Positions 44,301-52,651 of a stretch of 64,000 bases of DNA are shown here, one piece after another. Source of the stretch: Mucilaginibacter sp. PPCGB 2223. GTDB lineage: Bacteria; Bacteroidota; Bacteroidia; Sphingobacteriales; Sphingobacteriaceae. Where the stretch lies: the NCBI RefSeq assembly GCF_001705515.1, contig NZ_MDJS01000001.1:1364001-1428000 (forward strand), written 5' to 3'. The position numbers and the translations under genes were made by a program. The notes beneath the pieces are model-generated. The model was not told the DNA's origin, did no database searches, and saw only the letters and a program-made list of their open reading frames with translations. The first letter of the stretch is position 1; every line of letters begins with the position of its first letter.

Positions 44301-44425
44301 CAAAAAGTGCATTATTGGCTTTAAAGGGCATTTATGTCGAAAAAACACGTTAAAATACCGAAGAATACCTATGTCTGCTGAGCGCTAAGCCGGAAGCTTC
44401 TGTTTTCTGTTTCGGGTATTTCAAA

Positions 44426-44454
44426 TCCGAATTCGGAAATAAACGATAGCTTTG
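44426..44454 (+). promoter_or_regulatory. arginine deiminase gene promoter region with palindrome
   Basis: TAGCTTTG (44447-44454) is an exact -7 element 15 nt before the ATG at 44470. A 12-bp perfect palindrome TCCGAATTCGGA (44426-44437) lies in the -33 to -7 spacer region and could be an operator. No factor is identified. Confidence 0.45.
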
Positions 44455-44469
44455 CGTACTACCTTTTTT

Positions 44470-45930
44470 ATGACGTTAACAAGAGAAGATTTTAAAGTAG
44501 GCGTAGGCTCGGAAATTGGCGACCTGCGCTGTTTACTGATCCACAGCCCCGACAGCGGCCTGGGTAAAGTTGTACCCTCAAAGGCGCAGGACTGGCTTTT
44601 TGAAGACATCGTGCACCTGGATACCGTCCGCAAAAACGAGTACGACCATTATGTGAAGGTGCTGATGTATTTCCTCGACCCGGAAAAGATCAAGGGGAAA
44701 CTGGCGCAGATAGAATCGAACGAAAACGACCGTGCTTTTTTTAAGCCTGATAATCCTGACTTCCACGGATCCGCGAAAGTGATCGAGATACAGTCGCTGC
44801 TGTCAGACATTTTACAGGATCAAGGTATCCGCGAAAAGCTGACCGCTGCCGTATGTGCTATAGAAAATTGCACCTACGGCTTACAGCAAATATTGACAGA
44901 TACCAACCCGATCGAATTAGCGAAGGTGCTGATTTCAGGATCGATGACGGGGCAGGATAAGATGATCTTCGCCCCTATCCCCAACTTTATATTTTCGAGG
45001 GATATCGGCATTGCCATTAACGACCATATACTGATCAATAAACCGGCGAAACAGGCACGCGCCCGGGAAACGTTACTGATGCGTTACATCTTATTTAATC
45101 ACCCGCTGTTCGCTGCTTACCGCGACAGGATACTGGAGATACCCGAAAGCATGCAAAGCTTTTTGCGCCCCGGCGAAGACAGCGGCGAGAAAACCACGCT
45201 TGAAGGCGGTGATGTAATGGTGGTAAGCCCCAATCACGTACTGATAGGCTGCAGCGAGCGAACATCGACGATCGGCGCCAATGCTGCGATTAAGTTGCTG
45301 TTTGAGCACAACGTGGTAGATAAGGTTACGGTTGTTAAAATTCCGCATAAGCGCGATTTTATGCATATCGATACCATCTTTACCCAGGTTAAGCGCAACG
45401 TTTGGGTACTGCTGGGCTCATTGTCAATCGCCGAAAGGCCGATTAAAGACAGCGACCCGATAGCTTATTTTGCTGACCGGAAAACGAAAGATAAACCGGA
45501 GATAGTTCAGTTTAAAAAAGGGCGGATTGACGAACCGAGGCTTTTTGCCAGTTTGGAGGAGTTGCTGGACGATATCAGCCAGAACGATTTGAAAAGTACC
45601 GAACCTACACGCTTTATTTACTCGGGCAATAACAAATTCCCTTACGACGCGCGCGAGCAATGGACCGACAGTTGTAACCTGCTGGCATTAAAAGAAGGTG
45701 TTGTTTTGGGTTACGATCGTAACGATAAAACCGTCGACGCTTTTGTTCAAAACGGCTTTAAAACGGTTAAGGTTTGCGATTTGCTCGAAAAATTTGAAAG
45801 CGATGAATTGCTGCCGCGCGATATGCAGGATACGCTGATATTGATGCCATCGTCGGAACTATCGCGTGCGCGGGGCGGGTTTCATTGTATGAGCATGCCG
45901 GTGCTGCGCGACGACGTCGATAGTCGATAG
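44470..45930 (+). CDS. arginine deiminase family protein
   Basis: 486 residues; canonical arginine deiminase is about 410. SEIGDLRCLLIHSP, FSRDIGIAI, TLEGGDVMVVSPNHVLIGCSERTS, HIDTIFT and the catalytic Cys in ARGGFHCMSMP are present in family order. The extra length is a helical insert after the first motif (about 80-165). The reaction would be arginine to citrulline plus ammonia. Neighbours are argS, ctlX, arginine decarboxylase and proline dehydrogenase. The last codons and stop (DVDSR, TAG) are formed by a GTCGATAGTCGATAG repeat, so the C-terminus may have been rewritten by repeat insertion. Confidence 0.88.
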   Translation: MTLTREDFKVGVGSEIGDLRCLLIHSPDSGLGKVVPSKAQDWLFEDIVHLDTVRKNEYDHYVKVLMYFLDPEKIKGKLAQIESNENDRAFFKPDNPDFHGSAKVIEIQSLLSDILQDQGIREKLTAAVCAIENCTYGLQQILTDTNPIELAKVLISGSMTGQDKMIFAPIPNFIFSRDIGIAINDHILINKPAKQARARETLLMRYILFNHPLFAAYRDRILEIPESMQSFLRPGEDSGEKTTLEGGDVMVVSPNHVLIGCSERTSTIGANAAIKLLFEHNVVDKVTVVKIPHKRDFMHIDTIFTQVKRNVWVLLGSLSIAERPIKDSDPIAYFADRKTKDKPEIVQFKKGRIDEPRLFASLEELLDDISQNDLKSTEPTRFIYSGNNKFPYDAREQWTDSCNLLALKEGVVLGYDRNDKTVDAFVQNGFKTVKVCDLLEKFESDELLPRDMQDTLILMPSSELSRARGGFHCMSMPVLRDDVDSR

Positions 45931-45950
45931 TCAATTGTCCATAACCCATG
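45913..45950. repeat. GTCGATAGTC/GTCCATA-type short repeat
   Basis: Tandem GTCGATAGTCGATAGTC is followed by GTCCATAACCCATGG. The units resemble those of the 47798-47874 inverted repeat (GTCGACAGTCCATAGACCATAG). It overlaps the last codons of the arginine deiminase gene and runs to just before the convergent methyltransferase. Confidence 0.45.
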
Positions 45951-45960
45951 GAAAATCAAA

Positions 45961-46764
45961 TTATTGCTTTTTTAAAAGCACGGCGAAGTTGGTGTGGATG
46001 CGTTTGCCGATTGACTGAGGTAATGCTTGTGTAAAGCGTTCGAGGGCGAGTATGAGTGTTTTTGGCATCCATTTGAGCATGGGGCGCAGTTTACTGTAAC
46101 CGCCGGTAAAAAAGTTGGTGTTGTATTTCATGCCCATCACTTCCAGCCCCGCCTTTTTGGCCAGTGTGGCTATCTCATCCATATGAAGCAAAAAGATATG
46201 ATCTTCGGAGTGCGGGCCGAATTGTTTTGATTCAAATACGCTGGGGTCGGCCACATCGCTGAATTTGGGCAGGTCGTTCTTAAAGTACGAGCCAAGCGGC
46301 GTGGAGATCACCACATAACCACCGGGCTTAACCAATGTTGCCAGTTTAGCCAGAAATTCATCGGGGTGGGCAACGTGCTCTATGATCTCGGTAGCCAGCA
46401 CTACGTCAAAAAGCCGGTCGAACTTCAAGTCGAACGCATTACCGGGGCGGTAGGTAATATTGCCGGTTTCGCGTTTTAGCTCAACATATCCGGCCAGGTC
46501 TTCGCGGATGTCGTTCCAGGTTACATTATAGCCCAGTTCGGCAAGAGTGAGCGTAAAATTGCCCTGCGAGGCGGCTACATCCAGAATATGATCGCCCGGT
46601 TTGGCGATGCTTTTGATGAGGCTGATGGTACTATCGCGGCGCATACGATAAGCATAAACATAACCCGGGTTTTCGCGGGTATCGCCGTAAATTTCCATCA
46701 AGTCGTACGGATAGCTGTACCACCAGCTGGGTTTCCAGGAATCATCGGGCAAAAGGCGCTTCAT
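45961..46764 (-). CDS. class I SAM-dependent methyltransferase
   Basis: 267 residues. Motif I is HILDVAASQGNFTLTLA (atypical Ala-Ala-Ser in place of G-x-G), motif II DVVLATEIIEHVAHPDEFLAKL, motif III LVKPGGYVVISTPLG. This resembles UbiE/Coq3-like and polysaccharide-associated methyltransferases; the substrate is unknown. It lies on the opposite strand inside the arginine cluster with no obvious link to it. Confidence 0.85.
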   Translation of the reverse strand: MKRLLPDDSWKPSWWYSYPYDLMEIYGDTRENPGYVYAYRMRRDSTISLIKSIAKPGDHILDVAASQGNFTLTLAELGYNVTWNDIREDLAGYVELKRETGNITYRPGNAFDLKFDRLFDVVLATEIIEHVAHPDEFLAKLATLVKPGGYVVISTPLGSYFKNDLPKFSDVADPSVFESKQFGPHSEDHIFLLHMDEIATLAKKAGLEVMGMKYNTNFFTGGYSKLRPMLKWMPKTLILALERFTQALPQSIGKRIHTNFAVLLKKQ

Positions 46765-46864
46765 ACGATCAATGGTTTACGATCTAAAAATGAATAAAAA
46801 AATCAACATGCGCTATATTGCCCGAACATCTTGTAACTTCAATCATTATATCCTATAAAAACCA

Positions 46865-47773
46865 ATGAGATCGACCGTTTTAATGATTCGTCCTGTGGCA
46901 TTTGGCTTTAATGAGCAAACTGCAGGCAGCAATGCTTTCCAGCAACAGGGGCTTGATCAGCAAAATGTTCAGCAAAAAGCCTTAAAGGAGTTTGATGCGC
47001 TGGTTGCTGCCCTGCGTGATAACGGTGTTGAAGTAATTGTTGTTGAAGATACCCCCGCCCCGCATACGCCCGATTCGATATTTCCGAACAACTGGGTATC
47101 GTTCCACGAAAACGGGCAGGTATTTTTGTACCCCATGCAGGCCGAGAACCGAAGGTTGGAGCGCCGGGAAGATATCGTAAGGGATTTGGTGGATCAGTTC
47201 GCTATCAGCAATATTGAAGACCTCAGCCACTTTGAAAGTGAGCAAAAATTTTTGGAGGGTACCGGCAGCATGGTACTCGACAGGCAGAATAAAATTGCTT
47301 ATGCCTGTATCTCACCGCGAACAGACCGTGAAGTTTTAGCCGAGTTTTGTGAAGAAAGCGGCTATAGCGCCGTAGAATTTCATGCTACAGACAGCCAGGG
47401 CAAAGCCATATACCATACCAACGTTTTGATGTGCATGGGCGAAGAGTTTGTTGTTATCTGCCTGGATTCGGTTACCGATGATGGTGAGCGCGAATTACTG
47501 ACCGATTCGTTTACCATCACCGGCAAGGAAATTATCGGGATCAGCATGGCGCAGGTGAACGCGTTTGCCGGCAATATGCTGGAGCTGGAAAACGACAAAG
47601 GCGAACATTTGCTGGTAATGTCGGGCAGTGCATACCGCTCGTTGACATTGCAGCAAATAACCCGCCTGGAAAAATATTGCAAACTTGTTTATGCTGACCT
47701 AAATACTATTGAGACTAACGGCGGCGGCAGTGCGAGGTGTATGATTGCGGAGGTGAGGCTGCCTTTGCGGTGA
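46865..47773 (+). CDS. ctlX: citrulline utilization hydrolase CtlX (amidinotransferase fold)
   Basis: 302 residues. MIRPVAFGFNEQTAGSN, TPDSIFPNNWVSFHENG, LEGTGSMVLDR, YHTNVLMCMG and the catalytic Cys in GGGSARCMIAEV identify the CtlX group of the guanidino-modifying superfamily. In other bacteria it lets cells use citrulline, releasing the ureido group to give ornithine. It lies 0.9 kb downstream of the arginine deiminase gene, so the two could act in sequence. Confidence 0.9.
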   Translation: MRSTVLMIRPVAFGFNEQTAGSNAFQQQGLDQQNVQQKALKEFDALVAALRDNGVEVIVVEDTPAPHTPDSIFPNNWVSFHENGQVFLYPMQAENRRLERREDIVRDLVDQFAISNIEDLSHFESEQKFLEGTGSMVLDRQNKIAYACISPRTDREVLAEFCEESGYSAVEFHATDSQGKAIYHTNVLMCMGEEFVVICLDSVTDDGERELLTDSFTITGKEIIGISMAQVNAFAGNMLELENDKGEHLLVMSGSAYRSLTLQQITRLEKYCKLVYADLNTIETNGGGSARCMIAEVRLPLR

Positions 47774-47797
47774 GTGGTGAATAGTGAATGGTGAACA

Positions 47798-47874
47798 GAC
47801 CATAGTCGACAGTCCATAGACCATAGTTTTATCATAGTGAAATGGCTATGGACTATGGACCATCGACCATGGAC
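47798..47874. repeat. 29-bp-arm inverted repeat (GTCCATAG-type) after ctlX
   Basis: The arms 47798-47826 and 47846-47874 are reverse complements at 24 of 29 positions around a 19-nt loop. Just before them are imperfect tandem copies of GTGAATAGTGAATGGTGAA (47771-47795). The element is AT/GC mixed and non-coding. It may act as a terminator. Confidence 0.7.
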
Positions 47875-47980
47875 AACCCCTCTCAATTAAATTACATTTC
47901 AACTATTAAAATTATCGCAACAATTAGGATTTTTTCCATTTAAAAATTACATTTTTGCGCAAATTTTATTTGATCGATAA

Positions 47981-49375
47981 ATGCAGAGTTACCAGGAATT
48001 TATTGACCTGAGCGTGGGTTTTCCGCAGGAGGGTTTTGAGGTTTATGACGATGAACTATATTTTCATGACCTTAACTTAATGGAAATGATTGAAACGTAT
48101 GGCACGCCGCTGCGTTTCACCTACTTGCCTATCGTTTCGAAAAAGATACAGCAGGCCAAGATCCTGTTCCAGCAGGCTATCATCAAAAACAACTATCGCG
48201 GCAGCTATAAATACTGTTACTGCACAAAAAGCTCACACTTTAAACATATTGTCGAGGAGGCGCTTAAAAACGATATCCACCTCGAAACATCATCGGCATT
48301 TGATATGCCGATGATCGACGCGCTCGAGAAAAAAGGCGTGCTGAGCAAGGATATGACCGTGATCTGCAATGGCTTTAAAACCTATCAGTACAAACAGTAT
48401 ATCATCGATATGCTGCACGATGGGTTTAAGAATATCATCCCGGTGCTGGACAACAAGGAAGAGTTCAACATTTACGATGACGAAGTTGAAATGGATACAC
48501 CATGCAACCTCGGCATCCGGATAGCGGCCGAAGAGCAGCCCGATTCGCAATTCTACACCTCGCGTTTGGGTATCCGTTTGGAAGACATCATCGATTTTTA
48601 TTACAACAAGATCGAATCGAACCCGAATTTTAAGCTGAAACTGCTGCACTTCTTTATCAATTCGGGTATTTCAGACACGCCCTACTACTGGAACGAGCTC
48701 GAAAAATACGTTACCCTGTACTGCAAACTGAAAAAGATCAACCCCGACCTGGATACTTTGGATATCGGCGGTGGTATGCCTTTTAAGGATTCGCTGGTAT
48801 TTGATTTTGACTACGAATACATGGTGAACGAGATTGTGAGCCGTATTAAAGAGATCTGCGCGGAGCACGAGGTGATGGAACCGGATATCATCACCGAGTT
48901 TGGTAAATATACTGTAGCCGAAGCTTCGGGCATCATCTACAAAGTACTGGGCCGCAAACAGCAGAACGACCGCGAACGCTGGCTGATGCTGGACGGTTCG
49001 TTCATCACCAACCTGCCCGATGTTTGGGCGCTGAACCAAAAATACATCCTGCTGCCTATCAATAACTGGGATGCCGAGTACGAGCGTGTAAACCTTGGCG
49101 GCATTACCTGCGACGGGCAGGATTACTATAACCAGGAAGCGCATATGAACAGCGTATTTATGCCGAAAACCCGTAAAGTGCAGTACCTGGCCTTTTTCCA
49201 CACCGGCGCTTACCAGGAAGTACTGAGCGGTTACGGCGGTATTCACCACTGCTTACTGCCATCGCCAAAGCATGTCATCATCCGCCGCAACCGCGATGAG
49301 ACTTTTAATTTCGAAGTCTTTGGCGAGGAGCAGAACAGCAAGCAGGTGCTGAAGATATTAGGGTACACAACGTAA
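47981..49375 (+). CDS. arginine decarboxylase-like PLP enzyme (fold type III)
   Basis: 464 residues, the short Bacteroidota form (E. coli SpeA is about 660). The PLP Lys is probably Lys83 (YKYCYCTKSSHF). HLETSSAFDMPMIDAL, DTLDIGGGMPFKDSL (phosphate-binding Gly loop) and ITEFGKYTVAEASGII follow as in alanine-racemase-fold decarboxylases. GAYQEVLSGYGGIHHCLLPSPKHVII closes the active site. Arginine to agmatine is the probable reaction, given the family and the neighbours. Confidence 0.85.
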   Translation: MQSYQEFIDLSVGFPQEGFEVYDDELYFHDLNLMEMIETYGTPLRFTYLPIVSKKIQQAKILFQQAIIKNNYRGSYKYCYCTKSSHFKHIVEEALKNDIHLETSSAFDMPMIDALEKKGVLSKDMTVICNGFKTYQYKQYIIDMLHDGFKNIIPVLDNKEEFNIYDDEVEMDTPCNLGIRIAAEEQPDSQFYTSRLGIRLEDIIDFYYNKIESNPNFKLKLLHFFINSGISDTPYYWNELEKYVTLYCKLKKINPDLDTLDIGGGMPFKDSLVFDFDYEYMVNEIVSRIKEICAEHEVMEPDIITEFGKYTVAEASGIIYKVLGRKQQNDRERWLMLDGSFITNLPDVWALNQKYILLPINNWDAEYERVNLGGITCDGQDYYNQEAHMNSVFMPKTRKVQYLAFFHTGAYQEVLSGYGGIHHCLLPSPKHVIIRRNRDETFNFEVFGEEQNSKQVLKILGYTT

Positions 49376-49432
49376 GTTTGATCTCGAATTTCGGATTTAC
49401 AATTTCGAATTTTTAAAGAAAAATATCCCGCG

Positions 49433-49532
49433 CGTCATTGCGAGGAACGAAGTAATCCCTGCGCTATAAAGGTCCGATTGAATGCATCGAATGTCCTAAG
49501 TAGAGATTGCATCGCTACCGCTCGCAACGACG
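49433..49532. repeat. ~100-bp REP/MITE-like element, copy B
   Basis: Terminal arms CGTCATTGCGAGGAACGAAG (from 49433) and, reading inward from 49532 on the minus strand, CGTCGTTGCGAGCGGTAGCG. The interior AGGTCCGATTGAATGCATCG...TCCTAAGTAG matches copy A (24743-24844) in reverse orientation. It lies in a 200-bp gap with no gene. A further short TTTCGAATTTCGGATTT repeat is at 49383-49413. Confidence 0.75.
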
Positions 49533-49565
49533 TTTTTGTTTAACGTTAATTGGCATTAAATCTGC

Positions 49566-49573
49566 TACGTTTG
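49566..49573 (+). promoter_or_regulatory. -7 promoter element of the YjbQ-family gene (TACGTTTG)
   Basis: An exact TAnnTTTG ends 4 nt before the ATG at 49578, which would place the transcription start at or next to the start codon. Confidence 0.5.
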
Positions 49574-49577
49574 CTTT

Positions 49578-50000
49578 ATGAAAATATACCAGCAAACCTT
49601 AACACTTAACCAGCGCAGGCGTGGTTTTCATATCATTACATCCGAAGTGGTATATGCCATGCCGCAGATCAGCCAGATCAGGGTTGGAATGTGCCAGGTA
49701 TTTATTCGGCACACCTCGGCATCACTCGCCATCAACGAAAATGCCGACCCTACCGTACGCCAGGATTTTGAAATGTATTTCAATAAAACGGTTCCCGAAA
49801 ACGACCCTGATTATCGCCACGATGATGAAGGCCCCGACGATATGCCGGCCCACCTGAAAGCTGCTATGCTCGGCAGTTCGGTAATGATACCCATTCGTAA
49901 CGGAAGATTGGCCTTAGGTACCTGGCAGGGTATTTACCTCTGCGAGCACCGTGACCATGGCGGCGAAAGGGATTTGATAATTACCGTTTGGGGCGAGTAA
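49578..50000 (+). CDS. YjbQ/UPF0047 family protein
   Basis: 140 residues, the full family length. The signatures GMCQVFIRHTSASLAINENADPTVRQDFE and HDDEGPDDMPAHLKAAMLGSSVMIPI, followed by LGTWQGIYLCEHRDHGGERDLIIT, are diagnostic. Conserved His and Glu form a metal-like pocket. E. coli YjbQ has thiamine-phosphate synthase side activity; the physiological role is not settled. It is convergent with proline dehydrogenase. Confidence 0.93.
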   Translation: MKIYQQTLTLNQRRRGFHIITSEVVYAMPQISQIRVGMCQVFIRHTSASLAINENADPTVRQDFEMYFNKTVPENDPDYRHDDEGPDDMPAHLKAAMLGSSVMIPIRNGRLALGTWQGIYLCEHRDHGGERDLIITVWGE

Positions 50001-50018
50001 AGATACTCTGTCCCGGGG

Positions 50019-51221
50019 CTACATTCCTCTGCGCTTTTTCTCCTTGGTAATCAAACTCAACTCGCGCCCCATTTGCCCGGCAATGGCGGTATTTTCCTGT
50101 GCGCGGCGGAAAAGGTATGGCAGCACCGCTTTTACCGGTCCGTAAGGCACATATTTAGCTACGTTGTATCGCGAGTTAGCCAGGTTAAAGCTCAGGTTAT
50201 CGCTCATACCCAAAAGCTGCGAAAAATATACGTGCGGGTGGTTGTGATCGAGTTTGGCGGCATCTAAAAGTTCGGTTAAAATCCGGCAGCTGTCTTCGTT
50301 GTGCGTACCGGCCACAAAGGCAATTTCATTGATATTATCGATACAAAACTTCAGTGCCTTATTGTAATCTTTATCGGCAGAAGCCTTGTCGGGCTGTATA
50401 GGCGAAGGGTAATTTAGTTCGGCAGCACGTTTACGCTCTTTTTCCATATAAGCGCCGCGTACCAGCTTGGCGCCTAAATAAAAGCCTTCGGCTTTAGCCA
50501 AAGTGTGGTCGTGTTTCAATGAGGCCAGTTTATCGTGACGGTAAAGCTGATAGGTATTATATACAATGGTACGGTTGCGGTTAAAGTTACGCATCATATC
50601 CAGCGCCAGCATATCGATGGTATCCTGTATCCAGCTTTCTTCAGCATCTATCATCACCGGTATGTCCAGCGAATGTGCCTTTTGGCAAATAGCCAATACA
50701 CGGTTTTGTACTTTTTCCCATTCTTGCTGCTCGGTAGTATCCAGTTGCTGTTTGGCATCAAGTTTCTCCAACAAAGCGAAACGTCCTACCCCGGTCACTT
50801 TAAATACAGTAAGCGGTATCGACGGGTCGCCTTTAGCGCGTTCGATGGTACGGATGATCTCATCCCGGGTCTCGTCGAAAATATGTTCTTCATCCTCACC
50901 CTCTACCGAATAATCCAATATCGTACCTACGCCGCCTTCGGCCAGGTTTTTGATCGTGGCACCGCACTCGGCAATGGTTTCGCCGCCGCAAAACTGTTTG
51001 AAGATAGTTGCGCGGATAATGCCCTGGATAGGCAAATGAAGTTTTAATGCAAAATTGGTAATGGGCGGGCCAACCTTGACAAAAAAATTAATATTAATAA
51101 ACTTAAACAGCCACCAGGCACGTTTTAATCCTGAGTTAGATGTATGGCGAAAGGCGATTTCGGTATTTTCAAAAGAAAGTTCGTTACCCCCACGGGGGGC
51201 ATTGTCGGTATGGGTCAGCAT
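50019..51221 (-). CDS. proline dehydrogenase
   Basis: 400 residues, a monofunctional PRODH (no P5C-dehydrogenase domain). It is an FAD-binding TIM barrel: GVGTILDYSVEGEDEE, PLTVFKVTGVGRFALLEKL, VMIDAEESWIQDTIDMLALDMM, YLGAKLVRGAYMEKERKRA and YVPYGPVKAVLPYLFRRAQENTA. It oxidises proline to pyrroline-5-carboxylate and passes electrons to quinone. Together with the arginine deiminase and CtlX genes upstream it suggests arginine-to-glutamate catabolism. Confidence 0.93.
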   Translation of the reverse strand: MLTHTDNAPRGGNELSFENTEIAFRHTSNSGLKRAWWLFKFININFFVKVGPPITNFALKLHLPIQGIIRATIFKQFCGGETIAECGATIKNLAEGGVGTILDYSVEGEDEEHIFDETRDEIIRTIERAKGDPSIPLTVFKVTGVGRFALLEKLDAKQQLDTTEQQEWEKVQNRVLAICQKAHSLDIPVMIDAEESWIQDTIDMLALDMMRNFNRNRTIVYNTYQLYRHDKLASLKHDHTLAKAEGFYLGAKLVRGAYMEKERKRAAELNYPSPIQPDKASADKDYNKALKFCIDNINEIAFVAGTHNEDSCRILTELLDAAKLDHNHPHVYFSQLLGMSDNLSFNLANSRYNVAKYVPYGPVKAVLPYLFRRAQENTAIAGQMGRELSLITKEKKRRGM

Positions 51222-51274
51222 GGTGCAAATTTATAAAATGCGCATAATTATAACTCATTATTGGATGAATAGTT

Positions 51275-51282
51275 TATTTTTG
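51275..51282 (+). promoter_or_regulatory. -7 promoter element of the S4-domain/aroB operon (TATTTTTG)
   Basis: An exact TAnnTTTG ends 8 nt before the ATG at 51291, giving a leader of only a few nucleotides. Confidence 0.5.
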
Positions 51283-51290
51283 CCAAGTCT

Positions 51291-51497
51291 ATGATACAGT
51301 TCAAACTAACCGAAGACTATATCCACCTGATCCAGTTATTGAAAGCTACTCACCTGGTTGCCACCGGCGGCGAGGCGCAGATAGCAGTGATGGAAGGTGA
51401 GGTAAAGTACAACGGTGAGATTGATACCCGTAAACGCCTTAAAGTGCGTGCAGGAGATGTTGTAGAATACCGAGGCCAAAAAATTACAGTGCAGTAA
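51291..51497 (+). CDS. small S4-domain RNA-binding protein (YbcJ/RlbA type)
   Basis: 68 residues. The S4 fold is shown by YIHLIQLLKATHLVATGGEAQIAVMEGEVKYNGEIDTRKRLKVRAGDVVEY, where VATGGEA-K and R-L-x-AGDVV are typical of YbcJ/YaaA-like proteins. It probably binds structured RNA. It lies 7 bp before aroB and may be cotranscribed. Confidence 0.88.
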   Translation: MIQFKLTEDYIHLIQLLKATHLVATGGEAQIAVMEGEVKYNGEIDTRKRLKVRAGDVVEYRGQKITVQ

Positions 51498-51504
51498 CCC
51501 CATC

Positions 51505-52578
51505 ATGAATAAGTTAGACAGTATTAGCTACCCTATATATTTTGATTATATCGCCAACGGACTCGATGAGTTCATCAGCGCGGGTAAATACACCCGTGTT
51601 TTTGTATTGACCGACGAGCATACCGGCAAATTTTGCCTGCCTTATCTGCAGGAACGCCTGATGCGTAATGCTGATTTCGATCTGATTGAGATCAGTGCAG
51701 GCGAGGAAAGCAAAAGCATAGATTTTTGCGTAGGTATCTGGAAAAACCTGATCGATTTTGGAGCCGACCGTAACGCCCTGCTCATTAACTTAGGCGGTGG
51801 CGTGGTTACCGATCTGGGTGGTTTTGCCGCTTCGACCTATAAACGCGGTATCGATTTTATACACATCCCCACTACTCTGCTCTCGCAGGTCGACGCTTCG
51901 GTAGGTGGTAAAACCGGTATTGATATCTTCAATCTTAAAAACATCATCGGTACGTTTACCCAGCCAAAGGCGGTGTTTATTGAGCACGCCTTTTTAAGCA
52001 CCTTGCCCGAAAGGCAGATCAGATCGGGCCTGGCCGAGATGCTGAAACATGGTCTGATTGCCGATGCAGATTACTGGGACAAACTAAAGCACAGCGACCT
52101 GGATAATCTGACCAGCGAGCTCATCAAAGATTCGATCGAGATAAAGAATAAAGTAGTGATAGCCGATCCCACCGAACGCGGCTTGCGTAAAATATTAAAC
52201 TTTGGCCATACAATTGGTCATGCTATCGAGAGCTACTCACTGGATAACGACGAAAACCCGCTTACCCATGGCGAAGCCGTTGTTGCCGGTATGATATGCG
52301 AAACCTGGTTATCGCATCAGAAGGCAGGCTTGCCGCTTGACCAGATGCACGCTATTACCGACTTTTTGCTGAGCCTTTACGGCAAATACGAGATACACGA
52401 AAACTGCTATCCTTTCCTCAACAACATTATGAAAAAGGATAAAAAGAATGTAAACGGCAAAATCAATTGCTCGCTGCTTGCCCGGATAGGCGAATGTGTT
52501 ATCGACAATATCTGCACCGATGAGGAGCTGTGTGATAGTTTGCGTTATTATGCTTCGCTCGAATACGCAAAGGCTTGA
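51505..52578 (+). CDS. aroB: 3-dehydroquinate synthase (AroB)
   Basis: 357 residues. The NAD motif LLINLGGGVVTDLGGFAASTYKRGIDFIHIPTTLLSQVDASVGGKTGID and the metal ligands in GLAEMLKHGLIAD, LNFGHTIGHAIES and THGEAVVAGM match AroB. It makes 3-dehydroquinate from DAHP in the shikimate pathway. The C-terminal KKDKKNVNGKINCSLL is typical. Transcription ends at the palindrome 52601-52640. Confidence 0.96.
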   Translation: MNKLDSISYPIYFDYIANGLDEFISAGKYTRVFVLTDEHTGKFCLPYLQERLMRNADFDLIEISAGEESKSIDFCVGIWKNLIDFGADRNALLINLGGGVVTDLGGFAASTYKRGIDFIHIPTTLLSQVDASVGGKTGIDIFNLKNIIGTFTQPKAVFIEHAFLSTLPERQIRSGLAEMLKHGLIADADYWDKLKHSDLDNLTSELIKDSIEIKNKVVIADPTERGLRKILNFGHTIGHAIESYSLDNDENPLTHGEAVVAGMICETWLSHQKAGLPLDQMHAITDFLLSLYGKYEIHENCYPFLNNIMKKDKKNVNGKINCSLLARIGECVIDNICTDEELCDSLRYYASLEYAKA

Positions 52579-52600
52579 TTTTTTTATTAGGTTAAACCAT

Positions 52601-52640
52601 GCAAAAAGAGCATTCCGGATATCCGGAATGCTCTTTTTGC
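52601..52640. terminator. 40-bp perfect palindrome, bidirectional terminator
   Basis: Both halves of 20 bp are exact reverse complements with no spacer (core GAGCATTCCGGAT/ATCCGGAATGCTC, flanked by A5 and T5). The A-run and T-run give U-tracts in both directions. It lies between the convergent aroB and M1 peptidase genes. Confidence 0.9.
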
Positions 52641-52651
52641 TTTTAAACAGG

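Noticed and set aside
44171..44353. A 60-codon open frame in the gap between argS and the arginine deiminase gene
   Set aside because: It has low-complexity, basic composition, spans the ACACCGATG inverted repeat, and has no start signal or recognisable motif.
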